Shown here in pieces: positions 20,475 through 29,358 of a stretch of 56,984 bases of DNA (position 1 is the stretch's first letter; every line of letters starts with the position of its first letter). Source of the stretch: Candidatus Amarobacillus elongatus (lineage in GTDB: Bacteria > Chloroflexota > Dehalococcoidia > Tepidiformales > Tepidiformaceae). The notes beneath the pieces were generated by a model. That model was not told the DNA's origin and searched no databases. It saw only the letters and a list, made by a program, of their open reading frames with translations. The stretch covers positions 1 through 56,984 of the forward strand of contig JADJBX010000016.1 of assembly GCA_016703545.1 (NCBI GenBank), read 5' to 3'. Both the position numbers and the translations under genes were made by a program.

Positions 20475-20864
20475 ATGCGAGTTCTCAAGCACAAGACTCT
20501 TGCCGTCGCCGCGGCGACGCTCGGCGTGGCGGCACTGTTCGGGGCTTCCCTCGGCATCGTCGCCGCGGGCAGCAAGCCCCCGCTGGCGGCCGGCTTCAAC
20601 CTCGCCGGCGGCCCCCTTGGTGGCGATGTGCCACCCGCCGAATTCGTCGCCTGCCTGCCCGCTTCGTCGTGGGCCGCCCTCTACGTCTGGGATGGCGAAC
20701 GCCAGGAATGGCGCCACTTCTTCCCCGGCGTCCCCGCCTACGTCAACGCCGGCTCCAACAGCGGCATCGACGTCATCAAGCGCTTCTCGGGCGTCGTCAT
20801 CATCATGAACCAGGCCGTCTCCACGCCGCGCCTGAAGGACAACGCCTCCGAAAGCTGCGGCTAA
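20475..20864 (+). CDS. Secreted protein of unknown function
   Basis: A 129-aa protein with a signal peptide (residues 1-32, VAAATLGVAALFGASLGIVA). The mature part has the pattern GFNLAGGPLGG ... ALYVWDGERQEWRHFFPGVP ... VIIMNQ. I associate this with small extracellular modules common in Chloroflexota, where a Trp/Tyr-rich core carries a W-D...W..F.PG.P strand pair. No function is known to me. The ATG has an excellent GGGGAGGA site 6 nt upstream, unlike most first genes here, so it has a leader. The in-frame region further left is not used. Confidence 0.75.
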   Translation: MRVLKHKTLAVAAATLGVAALFGASLGIVAAGSKPPLAAGFNLAGGPLGGDVPPAEFVACLPASSWAALYVWDGERQEWRHFFPGVPAYVNAGSNSGIDVIKRFSGVVIIMNQAVSTPRLKDNASESCG

Positions 20865-20892
20865 CCCCCGCCCACCTCCGCCACACACCGCG

Positions 20893-20916
20893 AACGCCCC
20901 TCCCCGGAGGGGCGTT
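20893..20916 (+). terminator. Intrinsic terminator
   Basis: Stem AACGCCCCT / AGGGGCGTT with a CCCCGG loop, then a short T run. It lies 29 nt after the secreted-protein gene. Confidence 0.7.
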
Positions 20917-20973
20917 TGGCATTGCCGCCATATCCCCGCCCCCACCGCGAACCCCACCCGTCGCACCCAAAAC

Positions 20974-21003
20974 GAACGGGCCGGCGTATCCGCCGGCCCG
21001 TTC
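20974..21003 (-). terminator. Intrinsic terminator of the PAP2 gene
   Basis: 13-bp perfect stem GAACGGGCCGGCG / CGCCGGCCCGTTC with a 4-nt loop. On the minus strand it is followed by GTTTTGGG. Confidence 0.85.
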
Positions 21004-21029
21004 ATGGGAGAGATTGCCCGCTTGGGACT

Positions 21030-21875
21030 CTAAGCCGCCAACCGCCCCCCGGCAACGGAAGTTGAATCCGTTGTTTCCATCACCAGCACCCGCGCCGGCC
21101 GGTGCAGCCGCCCCGCGACCACCCACGACACCCCAATGACCACGCCGCCCAGCGCCATGTCGATGAACAGGTGGTTCGCGCTCGCCACGATCGCCCACGT
21201 CATCAGCACCGTCAGCGCCACCGCCAGGCCCCGCACCACCCGGCTTCCCGTGTTCACCCAGATCGCCGCCGAAGCCATCGCGATCCAGCCGAAGTGGAAG
21301 CTTGGGATGGCCGCGTACTCGTTCAGGATGAGCGACGGCTGCGCGTAGTTCACCGCCGTGTTCCCGCCGAACACCGTGTCCGTGAAGCCGAGGTCGTAGC
21401 CGTGGGCCGCCAGCAGCCGCGGCGGCGCCGCCGGCGCCAGGTAGTAGAACACCACCCCGATCGCCATCGACACGAACATCACGTCCCGCATGAACGCGAA
21501 CCGCTCCCGGCCCTTCGCCCACCACAGCCACGCCCCCACCGCCGCCAGCACCGGGAAGTGCAGGTACGCGTACGTGAAGTTCGCCACCTCCTGCACCGCG
21601 TGGTACCGGATCGAAAGCGCCTGCACCCGCTGCTCCTGGAACACCCCCGCCGCCTGCTCCACCCGCACCAGCCCCTTCGTCACCTCCAGCGCGTACCCGA
21701 TGCGCTCCGGCGCCGCCCCGCGCACCAGGAAGTACACCCCGATCACCGCCAGCACCAGGCCGAAGTCGCCCGCGAACGTGCCCACCCGCCTGGCCGCCAC
21801 CGTCAGCGCGCCCGGCCGCGACGCCCGGCCGCTCCCGGCCAGCGTGCGGGGCGCTGTCACTACGCGAATCGCCAT
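21030..21875 (-). CDS. PAP2-superfamily (inositolphosphotransferase-like) membrane protein
   Basis: A 281-aa protein with about six membrane helices. The lipid-phosphatase motifs are AAIPSFHFGW (about residue 184) and SANHLFIDMALGG (about 236), giving the two catalytic histidines and the aspartate. The layout resembles the PAP2_3/Aur1 group that handles lipid phosphates or transfers phosphoinositol head groups. ATG 21875 is supported by AAGGAGT 7 nt upstream. The leader contains a 10-bp inverted repeat. Exact substrate not known. Confidence 0.85.
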   Translation of the reverse strand: MAIRVVTAPRTLAGSGRASRPGALTVAARRVGTFAGDFGLVLAVIGVYFLVRGAAPERIGYALEVTKGLVRVEQAAGVFQEQRVQALSIRYHAVQEVANFTYAYLHFPVLAAVGAWLWWAKGRERFAFMRDVMFVSMAIGVVFYYLAPAAPPRLLAAHGYDLGFTDTVFGGNTAVNYAQPSLILNEYAAIPSFHFGWIAMASAAIWVNTGSRVVRGLAVALTVLMTWAIVASANHLFIDMALGGVVIGVSWVVAGRLHRPARVLVMETTDSTSVAGGRLAA

Positions 21876-21892
21876 GGTGGACTCCTTCACTC

Positions 21893-21926
21893 CGCGCACG
21901 GGCGTTTGCCTCCGGCCCCGTGCGCG
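21893..21926. repeat. Inverted repeat in the PAP2 leader; only feature of the divergent gap 21876-22182
   Basis: CGCGCACGGG (21893-21902) pairs with CCCGTGCGCG (21917-21926) around a 14-nt loop. In the remaining 250 bases of this divergent intergenic region I see only a possible GACACT -10 for the PAP2 gene (minus strand, near 21950). Confidence 0.5.
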
Positions 21927-22182
21927 TCCTCTGTCTGTGCTGCCGCCAGTGTCCCCAATCCCCCGCCCCGCCTCCTCCGCCATCGGTCGGAGCCGGGACC
22001 CCGCTCATCAGGGGAACGGCGCCTACGTCTACGCGGTCACACTCCCTCCTGATCAGCCGCGCGCCGCCAACGCTCCCCGGCGCGCCCCTTGCCCGGGCCT
22101 TTTCGCGAATCTCACCGCCCGAACTCCCGAAAACGTTCACCCGGCGACAGGATCTGCCGAATCTCCTCGTGAGGAGCAGCCC

Positions 22183-23280
22183 TTGGACACGAATTGGTCG
22201 GCCTTCTGCGCGGTGTGTGCATCCCACGATCTCGGGGGCGAACTCCGCATCCGCGGCGAACTGGGCGCGACCGAACACCTTCGCCTCTGCACGGCCTGCT
22301 TCGGCTTCCTCGCCGATGCCCTGCGCGTCGCCGCTGCCGAAGGGTCCGATTGCAGCCTCTGCGGCGATGGCCGCGGCGTGCACGCCGTCGCCCTCCTCCC
22401 CGCGGCCGCCTCCAACCCCGGCAACCGGCCCCCCGCCGGCTACCTCCTCTGCCACGCCTGCCTCACCTGGACCCGCGACCTCATCGACGGCGAATCCCTC
22501 ACCCGCTGGGCCCGCCGCAGCGAGGGCGATGGCCCCGCCGGCGAATGGCCCCATGCCCGCATCGCCGGCATCTGCGCCGTGGGCCTCAATGCCACGGACA
22601 CGCCCGCCATCGCCGCCGCCGCCGAGGCCGTCGGCGCCCCCTTCAGCACCCACGGCACCGCGCCCGCCGCCTCATCCGTGAACGAACGCGCCATCTACCT
22701 CGTGCGCGCCGCCCCGGACCGCTCGGCCACCGCGTTCGTCGCGAGCCTGCCGCCCGAACGGCGCCACCAGGTCGCCGTCGTCTGCGCCCCCGGCCAGGAG
22801 GATGACGCTGCCGCCGCCCTCGTGCAGGGCGCCGCCGAGACCCTCGCCGCGCCCCTTTCGCGCCAGCAGGTCCTCGGCGCCATCGACCGCATCGACCGCG
22901 ACGGCGCGCCCCCGCGCGACCCGCGCACCGGCCTCCCCTGGTACCCCGTCGTCTCCCGCTTCGGCCTGCCCTGCTACGGCCTGCGCGTCGAATCGCCCGC
23001 GACCGCCTTCGAAACCGTGTTGCTGCTCCGGCGCTTCCTCCGCGGCTACGACGCCGTCGGCGGCGATGGCGAAGGCAACGCCCTCGTCCTCGTCTACTGC
23101 GACCCCGACGAGCTCGATGCCGTCCTCCGCCGCTTTGGCCGCCTGCTCGGCGAATCCGCCACCGTGAACGTCGTCGCCTACGCCGAGGCCGCCCCCGAAG
23201 GTCACCCCGATGCCCCCCGCCGGCGCCTTCCCCAGGCCGCCGCCGCCTACTTCGGTACCGCCTACACCCGCGCCAGCTAA
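22183..23280 (+). CDS. Protein with four N-terminal CxxC pairs and possible degenerate receiver and GGDEF-like parts
   Basis: A 365-aa protein starting at TTG with GAGGAG 6 nt upstream. Residues 1-105 hold CAVC, CTAC, CSLC and CHAC, enough for two zinc sites. The middle (about 150-245) looks like a degenerate receiver domain: hydrophobic strands, APLSRQQVLGAIDRID at the end, no phospho-Asp. The C-terminal part (about 260-345; FLRGYDAVGGDGEGNALVLV) follows the spacing of a GGDEF domain without its catalytic motif. These two assignments are inference from pattern only. Possibly a signalling or regulatory protein; family not recognised. Confidence 0.6.
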   Translation: MDTNWSAFCAVCASHDLGGELRIRGELGATEHLRLCTACFGFLADALRVAAAEGSDCSLCGDGRGVHAVALLPAAASNPGNRPPAGYLLCHACLTWTRDLIDGESLTRWARRSEGDGPAGEWPHARIAGICAVGLNATDTPAIAAAAEAVGAPFSTHGTAPAASSVNERAIYLVRAAPDRSATAFVASLPPERRHQVAVVCAPGQEDDAAAALVQGAAETLAAPLSRQQVLGAIDRIDRDGAPPRDPRTGLPWYPVVSRFGLPCYGLRVESPATAFETVLLLRRFLRGYDAVGGDGEGNALVLVYCDPDELDAVLRRFGRLLGESATVNVVAYAEAAPEGHPDAPRRRLPQAAAAYFGTAYTRAS

Positions 23281-23302
23281 CCCGCCGCGCGCCGGGCCCG
23301 CA

Positions 23303-25753
23303 TCACACCGCGCGGCCGCGCAGCGCCTCGTTCTTGCGCGGCGCCGCCGTCAGCAGGTCCAGGATCTGCTGCCAGTAGCGGCTGAGCGTGAACTGCCCCG
23401 CAATCGCCGCCACCGAGGCCACCGCCACCAGGATCCAATCCCCCAGCTGCACCTCGGTGAAATCGAAGAACGTCCGCAGCGGCTCCACGAACACCGTCAG
23501 CACCAGCACCCCGATGAGCGCAGCCGCCAGCAGCGTCGTCATCACCGGCCGCGTCAGGCTGCGCCACGAGGCCCCTTCGAACCCCAGCACCTCGAGCACG
23601 TACAGCACGCCCACCACCCCGATCGTCAGCGAAACCAGCGTGCGCGCCTCCTCCGTGGAACGCCCGAGGAGCCCCTCCACCAGCAGGTGCACAATCGCCG
23701 CCGAGGCCGCCAGCGAGGCCGCCGCCGGCAGCGCGAAGCGCAGCACGTTGCGCGTGAAATCCCTCCCCGCATCCGGCGGCGGAATGCTGATGCTGATGAA
23801 CACCGCCGGGATCCCGAGCGTCAGCAGCGCCGTCACCGACCCCTGCCGCGGCAGGAACGGGAACTCCAGCCCGAGCATGTTCGTCGCCACGATCAGCAGG
23901 AACGCGTAGATGCTCTTCGCGATGAACAGCTTGCTCAGCCGCGCGGTGTTCCCCAGCACCGCCGTCGCCTCCTTCGCCCCCCGGATCAGCGCCGTGAACG
24001 AATCCTGCAGGAGCACGATCCCCGCCACCGCCCGCGCCGTCCCCGTGCCGCTCGCCATCGCCACCGCCACATCCGCCGCGCGCAGCGCCTGCACGTCGTT
24101 CGCGCCGTCGCCCACCATCGCCACGAAGTGCCCGTTGTCCCGCAGCGCCCCCACGATGCGCGCCTTCTGCGCCGGCGCGATCCGCCCGAACACCGTGTTC
24201 TCCTCCACCGCCCGGTGGAACGCCGCCTCGTCCAGCCCGTCCAGTTCGCCGCCCGAGATCGTCCCGCCGTGAATGGTCACCCCCACCTGCGTGAGCAGCG
24301 CCGCCACCGTGCGCGGGTTGTCGCCGCTGATGATGCGCGGCGTGATCCCGAGGTTCTCCATCATCGCGAACGCCTGCCGCACCTCCTTGCGCAGCTCATC
24401 CCCGAGGATCAGCAGCGCCAGCGGCCGAAGCCCCGTTCCCGGCGCCTCCGCCGTCGGCAGCGCCGCCGCCTCCGCGAACACGATCCCGCGCATCCCCCGT
24501 TCGCTCGCCTCGCGATACGTCTGCTCGAACGCCGCCGCGCCCGTCGTCATTGGCAGCACCGTCTCCGGCGCGCCGAGCACGAACACCCGCTTCTCGCCCA
24601 TCCGCTCCAGCGCCAGCGCGCTCCACCGCCGTTCGCTGTTGAACGGCACCGACCCCGCCGGCGCCGCCCCGTTCGATTGCGGCCCGAACGCATCCGCGAG
24701 CGCCCCCGCCGTCTTGCTGTCCGTCGCCGTCGCCGCCGCGAACGCCCCCAGCCAGCCCCGGTACACCTCCGCCCCCGGCAGCCAGTGCTGCTCCTGGAGC
24801 GAAAGCTTGTTCGCCGTGATCGTCCCCGTCTTGTCCAGGCAGACCACGTCCGTGTAGTTCAGCGCCTCCACCGCGTTGATGTCCTGCACGATCGCGCCCG
24901 CCCGCGAAACCCGCACCGCCCCCACCGCGAACGCCACCGTCATCCCCAGCAGCAGCCCCGTCGGCACGATGCTCGTGACCGTCGTCGTCGTCGCCTTGAT
25001 CGATTCCGCGAACCCGTCGTCGCGCAGGTTGTACTGGATCATCAACAGCGCCGCGAGCACCCCCGTGATCGTCAGCAGCACCCGCAGAATCCGCCGGAAG
25101 CGCAGCTGCAACGGCGTCGAACGGCGCACCACCTGCCGCGCATCCGCCGCCAGCTTCATCGCGTACGCCTCGACCCCCACCTTCTCCGCGAGGTAGTAGC
25201 AGTCCCCCGCCGTGCAGAAACTGCCGCTGCGGAGCTCGTCCCCCGGCTTCTTCGGGATCGAATCCGATTCCCCCGTCAGCAGCGATTCGTCCACCTCGCA
25301 GTTGCGCGCGACCACGTGACCATCCACGACCACCTGGTCCCCCTGCTTCAGGTGAACCACGTCCCCCTGCACCACGTGCTCGGCGAGGATGGGCGATTCC
25401 ACCCCATCGCGAATCACCGTCGCCTGCGGCGCCGTCAGCGCCACCAGTTCGCGCAGTGTCCGCACCGCCCGCAGCTCCTGGAACGTCGAAACCGCCACGT
25501 TCGCCCCGACCACGATCCCCACGAACAGCCCGTCGCGGAACTCCCCCACGAGGAATAGCGCGAGGATCAGCGCCGCCAGCACCACGTTGAAGAACGTCAG
25601 CGTGTTCCCGCGCACCACGTCCGCGTCCGTGCGCTGGCGCGTCGTGTCGACGTTCGCGAGCCCCGCCTCCACCTTCGCGCGCGCCTCGGCCGAGGTCAGC
25701 CCGCGGACGCGGTCCCCGGCGGTGGCGGGTGGTGGAAGCGCGGTCTGCGACAC
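23303..25753 (-). CDS. Cation-transporting P-type ATPase (CtpE-like)
   Basis: An 816-aa ATP-driven cation pump. Actuator motif LLTGESDS (about residue 160), phosphorylation site CLDKTGTIT (about 307), and hinge MVGDGANDVQALRAADVAVAM (about 545). TM4 reads SIVPTGLLLGMTVAFAVGAV. There is no N-terminal heavy-metal domain or CPx motif. The layout and the AFAVGAVRVSRAG stretch are like mycobacterial CtpE, a calcium importer, so Ca2+ is the best guess. The canonical P2 PEGLP is PTGLL here. The GTG start has a TACCCT box 7 nt upstream (25766-25761). Divergent from the esterase gene. Confidence 0.88.
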   Translation of the reverse strand: MSQTALPPPATAGDRVRGLTSAEARAKVEAGLANVDTTRQRTDADVVRGNTLTFFNVVLAALILALFLVGEFRDGLFVGIVVGANVAVSTFQELRAVRTLRELVALTAPQATVIRDGVESPILAEHVVQGDVVHLKQGDQVVVDGHVVARNCEVDESLLTGESDSIPKKPGDELRSGSFCTAGDCYYLAEKVGVEAYAMKLAADARQVVRRSTPLQLRFRRILRVLLTITGVLAALLMIQYNLRDDGFAESIKATTTTVTSIVPTGLLLGMTVAFAVGAVRVSRAGAIVQDINAVEALNYTDVVCLDKTGTITANKLSLQEQHWLPGAEVYRGWLGAFAAATATDSKTAGALADAFGPQSNGAAPAGSVPFNSERRWSALALERMGEKRVFVLGAPETVLPMTTGAAAFEQTYREASERGMRGIVFAEAAALPTAEAPGTGLRPLALLILGDELRKEVRQAFAMMENLGITPRIISGDNPRTVAALLTQVGVTIHGGTISGGELDGLDEAAFHRAVEENTVFGRIAPAQKARIVGALRDNGHFVAMVGDGANDVQALRAADVAVAMASGTGTARAVAGIVLLQDSFTALIRGAKEATAVLGNTARLSKLFIAKSIYAFLLIVATNMLGLEFPFLPRQGSVTALLTLGIPAVFISISIPPPDAGRDFTRNVLRFALPAAASLAASAAIVHLLVEGLLGRSTEEARTLVSLTIGVVGVLYVLEVLGFEGASWRSLTRPVMTTLLAAALIGVLVLTVFVEPLRTFFDFTEVQLGDWILVAVASVAAIAGQFTLSRYWQQILDLLTAAPRKNEALRGRAV

Positions 25754-25839
25754 AAAAACAAGGGTAGTTCATTCCAGCCCTTCGGGTGGCTGCGGCGAAC
25801 CTCCCCGCCGCCTTCACGCCGGGCGCCCCGCCGCTGCGC

Positions 25840-25845
25840 CATACT
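25840..25845 (+). promoter_or_regulatory. -10 element of the esterase gene
   Basis: CATACT, 6 nt before the GTG at 25852. It sets the start and suggests leaderless translation. Confidence 0.55.
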
Positions 25846-25851
25846 GCCCCC

Positions 25852-26835
25852 GTGGCACGTACGTTCGCCGCCGCCCTCGCCGCCGTCACCCTGCTCGTGG
25901 CCCTGGCCGCCCTCCTCGGCCATACGGCGAGGGGCGATGGCCCGGCCGCGCCCGCCGCCGCCGGCGGCGAGGACCCCGCCGCCGCATCCGCCGCGGGCGC
26001 CCCCGGCGATGCCGGCGGCGCCGCTGGCGACGACCCCCCCGCGCTCGCCACCTGCGGCCTCCCCCACGACCCCGGCGATTTCGTCCGCGCCATCGCCCGC
26101 CCCGAAGGCGGCCGCCCCTACCGCCTCCACGTCCCCGCCGGCTATGGCGATACCCCCCGCGCGCTCGTGCTGAACTTCCACGGCTATGCCCGCACCGCCG
26201 CCGAGCAGGAGGAGTACTCCGGCCTCGTCCCGCTTTCCGACCGCGAGGGGTTCGTGCTTGTCACCCCCGAAGGCAGCGGCTCGCCCCAGGGCTGGGATAT
26301 CCCCGGCATCTACGCCGATATCGGCGTCGACGACACCGCCTTCGCCGCCGCCCTCATCGACGACGTCGCCGCCTCCCTCTGCATCGACCCCGCGCGCATC
26401 TTCGCCACGGGCATGTCGAACGGCGGCCAGATGGCGGCCCTGCTCGGCTGCGCCTACCCCGGGCTGATCGCGGCCGTCGCGCCCGTCGCCGGCCTCGCCG
26501 TCGATGCCTGCGCCCACCCCGTCCCGCTCATCACCTTCCAGGGCACCGACGACTGGAACGTGGAGCCGTGGCTCGTCGAGGAGACGTTCGCGCTCTGGGG
26601 CCCCGCCAACGGCTGCGACCCCACCCCCCGCGAGGAACTCGTCACCGAGAGCGTCCTCCACCGCTGGTTCGAAGGCTGCGCCGGCAACGACGCCGGGCTC
26701 TACTTCGTCCTCGGCGGCGGCCACACCTGGCCCGGCGCCCCCCCGGGCGCCTCCAGCGGCGCCGGCGCCACCACCGCCGAGATCAACGCCAGCGAACTCA
26801 TCTGGGCGTTCTTCGCCGCCCACCCCCTGCCGTAG
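25852..26835 (+). CDS. Secreted PHB-depolymerase-like esterase
   Basis: A 327-aa exported alpha/beta hydrolase. A signal peptide (about residues 1-25) is followed by an Ala/Gly-rich spacer to about residue 62. The catalytic domain has VLNFHGYARTAAEQ for the oxyanion hole, the nucleophile in GMSNGGQMA (about 188), the acid in FQGTDDWNV (about 230) and the His in GGGHTWPG (about 290). This is the polyhydroxybutyrate depolymerase / LpqC / feruloyl-esterase group. Several cysteines suggest disulfides. It could act on extracellular polyesters or acylated polysaccharides. Confidence 0.87.
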   Translation: MARTFAAALAAVTLLVALAALLGHTARGDGPAAPAAAGGEDPAAASAAGAPGDAGGAAGDDPPALATCGLPHDPGDFVRAIARPEGGRPYRLHVPAGYGDTPRALVLNFHGYARTAAEQEEYSGLVPLSDREGFVLVTPEGSGSPQGWDIPGIYADIGVDDTAFAAALIDDVAASLCIDPARIFATGMSNGGQMAALLGCAYPGLIAAVAPVAGLAVDACAHPVPLITFQGTDDWNVEPWLVEETFALWGPANGCDPTPREELVTESVLHRWFEGCAGNDAGLYFVLGGGHTWPGAPPGASSGAGATTAEINASELIWAFFAAHPLP

Positions 26836-26845
26836 GCGCGGCGGC

Positions 26846-27405
26846 CTACGTCACCGTCAGCGGCGCCCCCGTCGGACAGATGGGGCACTCCTCCGCGGCG
26901 TAGCTCGCGATATCCAGCGTCATGCACGCGAACAGTGGCACACCGAAGTCCACCTTCCCCCCGCTGCGGTCCACCAGCACCCCCACCCCGATGACCTCCG
27001 CCCCCCGTTCGCGCACCGCGTCGATCACGTCGCGAATGCTGCCGCCCGTGGTCAGCACATCGTCCACCACCAGCACCCGGTCGCCCGCGCCGATTTCGAA
27101 CCCGCGCTTGAACTCACGCCCTTCGCCCTCGTCCTTGCGCTCCGCGATGATGCTGCGCAGGCCCAGGTGCCGCGCCGTTTCGTACGAAAGCAGGATGCCC
27201 CCGTCGTCGGCCCCGCCACCAGGTTGGGCTGCCCGCGGAAGTGCGCCGCGATCTCCCCGCACAGCTCCCCCGTGATGTCCGGCCACTGCAGGATCCGGAA
27301 CTTCTCCACGTAGATCTCGCCGTGCCGCCCGCTCGCGTACTGGAAATGCCCGCGCAGCACCGCGCCGCGCTCCGCAAGCTTCGCCTCGAACTCCGCCTGG
27401 CCCAT
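26846..27405 (-). CDS. pyrE: Orotate phosphoribosyltransferase (one frameshift)
   Basis: It makes orotidine-5'-phosphate from orotate and PRPP in pyrimidine synthesis. The repaired product is 186 aa. Signature parts are SGRHGEIYVEKFRIL (about residue 25), AGPTTGGILLSYETA (about 63), RKDEG (about 90) and the PRPP loop VLVVDDVLTTGGS (about 110). The frame breaks at a C run (27198-27202) one base short. Adding one G rebuilds PTTGGILLSYE. The C-terminus has CPICPTG. ATG 27405 has GGGGAGG close upstream and follows the phosphatase stop by 11 nt, so the two are one operon. Confidence 0.9.
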
Positions 27406-27416
27406 GGTCCTCCCCC

Positions 27417-28133
27417 TCAATGGCTGACGAACGACCCCTCGGCCGTGGTCAGGTGGTGAATGTCGTTGAGCAGGTGCACCGCCCGGATGCCCTCGTTCGG
27501 CGCCGCCGCCGCGATGCTGATCGACGTGTGCGCCGGCCGGAAGAACATGTCGTACGGCGACCCGATGATGTGCCCGAGGTACGCGTTGATCACGCCCCCG
27601 TGGCATGCCACCACCACCCGCTTGCCCGGGTTCAGCGCGATGATCGCCTCGATCGCGTTCACCGTTCGCTTCCGGAACTCGAAGCTCGATTCCGAAAACG
27701 GGTACACATCCCACTTCCGTTCGCGAATCATCCGCTCCCGGAACGCCATCAGCAGCCCCTGCCCCAGGTATTCCCCGATCGACTTGTCCGGCGGCACGTC
27801 CCGGAAGATCTCCACCTCCCGCAGGTCGTCCATGACCACCGGCGTCAGGCGGTGATGCCGCGCGATGGCCGTGCCCGTGTCGAAGGCGCGCCGCAGCGGG
27901 CTCGCGTAAATCGCGTCGATGTTCTCGGTCGAAAGCCGCGCCCCCACCAGCTCCGCCTGCCGCCGCCCCCGTTCGCTCAGCTCCGGGTCGAACGTCTCGC
28001 TCACCGGCCCGGTACGCGGGTTCGGGATGTGCTGCTCCCCGTGCCGCACCAGGATGAGTTGCGTCACCTCTTCAGCGTCCGTCAGGAACGCGCGGTCGAA
28101 GAGGAGTGGCTGGCGTGCCTGGCCTTCGGTCAT
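27417..28133 (-). CDS. Histidine phosphatase family protein (phosphoglycerate mutase-like)
   Basis: A 238-aa protein of the histidine phosphatase superfamily. The catalytic motif LILVRHGEQ is at about residue 30, and ELSERGRRQAELVG and YASPLRRAFDTG follow in the expected places. The acid is in the REVEIF region, and the second histidine in VVVACHGGVINAYLG (about 178). Broad-specificity phosphatases such as PhoE and CobC share this pattern, so a substrate cannot be named. AGGGGAG lies 6 nt before the ATG. It is the first gene of a two-gene unit with pyrE. Confidence 0.87.
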   Translation of the reverse strand: MTEGQARQPLLFDRAFLTDAEEVTQLILVRHGEQHIPNPRTGPVSETFDPELSERGRRQAELVGARLSTENIDAIYASPLRRAFDTGTAIARHHRLTPVVMDDLREVEIFRDVPPDKSIGEYLGQGLLMAFRERMIRERKWDVYPFSESSFEFRKRTVNAIEAIIALNPGKRVVVACHGGVINAYLGHIIGSPYDMFFRPAHTSISIAAAAPNEGIRAVHLLNDIHHLTTAEGSFVSH

Positions 28134-28297
28134 TGAGGCTCCCCTGGGAGCCCGCGAGGCGGCCCTTGGCCACGGCTCCCGGCCGCCATCCTAGCGCCGC
28201 CCCGCCTAAGGCGGTTGAACGAATGGTGAACATCCCACGGGCCGCCCGGCGCTCGAACCCGGCCCCTTCGGACCGCGCGCCGCACCCGCCCGGGGCC

Positions 28298-28303
28298 GAT
28301 GAT
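28298..28303 (+). promoter_or_regulatory. Possible variant -10 of the small membrane gene
   Basis: GATGAT, 6 nt before the ATG at 28310. The same hexamer at the same distance precedes the TauE gene (43444-43449), which is why I list it. Confidence 0.4.
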
Positions 28304-28309
28304 GCACCC

Positions 28310-28534
28310 ATGCCCGTCATGCTTCTGCTCATGCTCGGAGGGGCCCTCGCCACGCTCGCCACGGCGCCCGTCGCGTTCGCCCTCGAACCCCACCGCAATG
28401 TCGGCACCGCCTACACCGGCGAGCCCCTGAGCCCGTTCTCCTGGGGCGCCGCCCTCGGCTGGGTTGCCGGCCTCTTCGCCGGGACTGCCGTCGTCGCGGG
28501 CCTGCTCGCGCTCATCAACGCGCTGGCCTCCTGA
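28310..28534 (+). CDS. 74-aa two-helix membrane protein
   Basis: Two hydrophobic helices (about residues 2-24 and 47-72) joined by a polar loop, LEPHRNVGTAYTGEPLSPFS. Family not recognised. ATG 28310 is chosen because the first helix starts there and a GATGAT box is 6 nt upstream; the frame is open further left. It converges with the IMPase gene 8 nt away. Confidence 0.55.
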   Translation: MPVMLLLMLGGALATLATAPVAFALEPHRNVGTAYTGEPLSPFSWGAALGWVAGLFAGTAVVAGLLALINALAS

Positions 28535-28541
28535 TCCGCCG

Positions 28542-29358
28542 CTATTCCACCGCGTCGCCCAGCGCCTCCCGCACCGCCCGCCACGCCCCCGGGCTGGCCG
28601 CGCCCAGCAGCCCCACGCGCCCGTCGCCCACCACATACGGCGCGCCATCGAGCCGCGCGCAGTGTCCCCCCGCCTCCATCAGCAGCAGCGCGCCGGGGAC
28701 GTGGTCCCAGGGGTGCGTGCGCCAGTAGATGGAGAAGTGCCGCCGCCCCATCGCGAGGTCCCGGTACTCGTGACCCGCGCACCCCAGCCCCCCGAACGTC
28801 GTCCCGAACCGCCCCGCCCGCGCCTCCACCGCCGCCCGCACCGGCGCCGGCATGAACGTGCAGTGCAGCGCCCCATCCAGCGACGCCGCCTCGGCGGGCG
28901 CCCCCGGCACCCGCAGCCGCTCCCCGTCCAGCATCGCCCCCGACCCCTTCTCCGCCGCCGCCAGGGTGTCCGTCACGGGGTCCAGGATCCACGCCGCCAG
29001 CGCCTCTCCGTCGCGTAGCAGCGCCGCCATCATCGCGAAGCGTGCCTCCCCCCGCGCGAAGTTCGACGTGCCGTCCACCGGGTCCAGCAGCCACGCCACA
29101 CCGCCCTCCAGCCCCTCCAGCAGCGATGGGTCCGCCTCCACCGCCTCTTCGCCCACCACCCGCGACCCCGGGACCAGCGCCGCCAGCCGCGGCGTCAGCC
29201 ACGCCTCCGCCTCCCGGTCCGCCACCGTCACCAGCTCCCCCGGCGATTTCTCCTCCACCTCACCCGCCGCCAGCCGCTGGTAGCGCGGCAGCACGAACCC
29301 GCCGCCGCCTCCCGCAGCAGCGCCCCGCCCGCTCCACCAGCGATGGCCCAACCGTCAT
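28542..29358 (-). CDS. Inositol monophosphatase family protein (two frameshifts at the 5' end)
   Basis: A Mg2+-dependent phosphatase of the IMPase/FBPase/CysQ fold, about 272 aa once repaired. The metal-site motifs are VTVADREAEAWL (about residue 40), GEEAVEADPS (about 70), WLLDPVDGTSNFARG (about 84-98) and WDHVPGALLLMEAGG (about 215). ATG 29358 overlaps the proline iminopeptidase stop (ATGA). Two C runs, 29298-29300 and 29323-29326, are each one base short. Adding them gives MTVGPSLVERAGALLREAAA then GFVLPRYQRL. Histidinol-phosphate or inositol-phosphate substrates are both possible. Confidence 0.85.

Noticed and set aside
21893..21926. Cyclic-di-GMP riboswitch suggested by GCCTCCGGCC in this hairpin
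   Set aside because: The other invariant blocks of that riboswitch are missing on both strands.
23210..25558. A 782-codon plus-strand frame over the P-type ATPase
   Set aside because: Arg/His-rich shadow of the real gene. The minus frame has all ATPase motifs.
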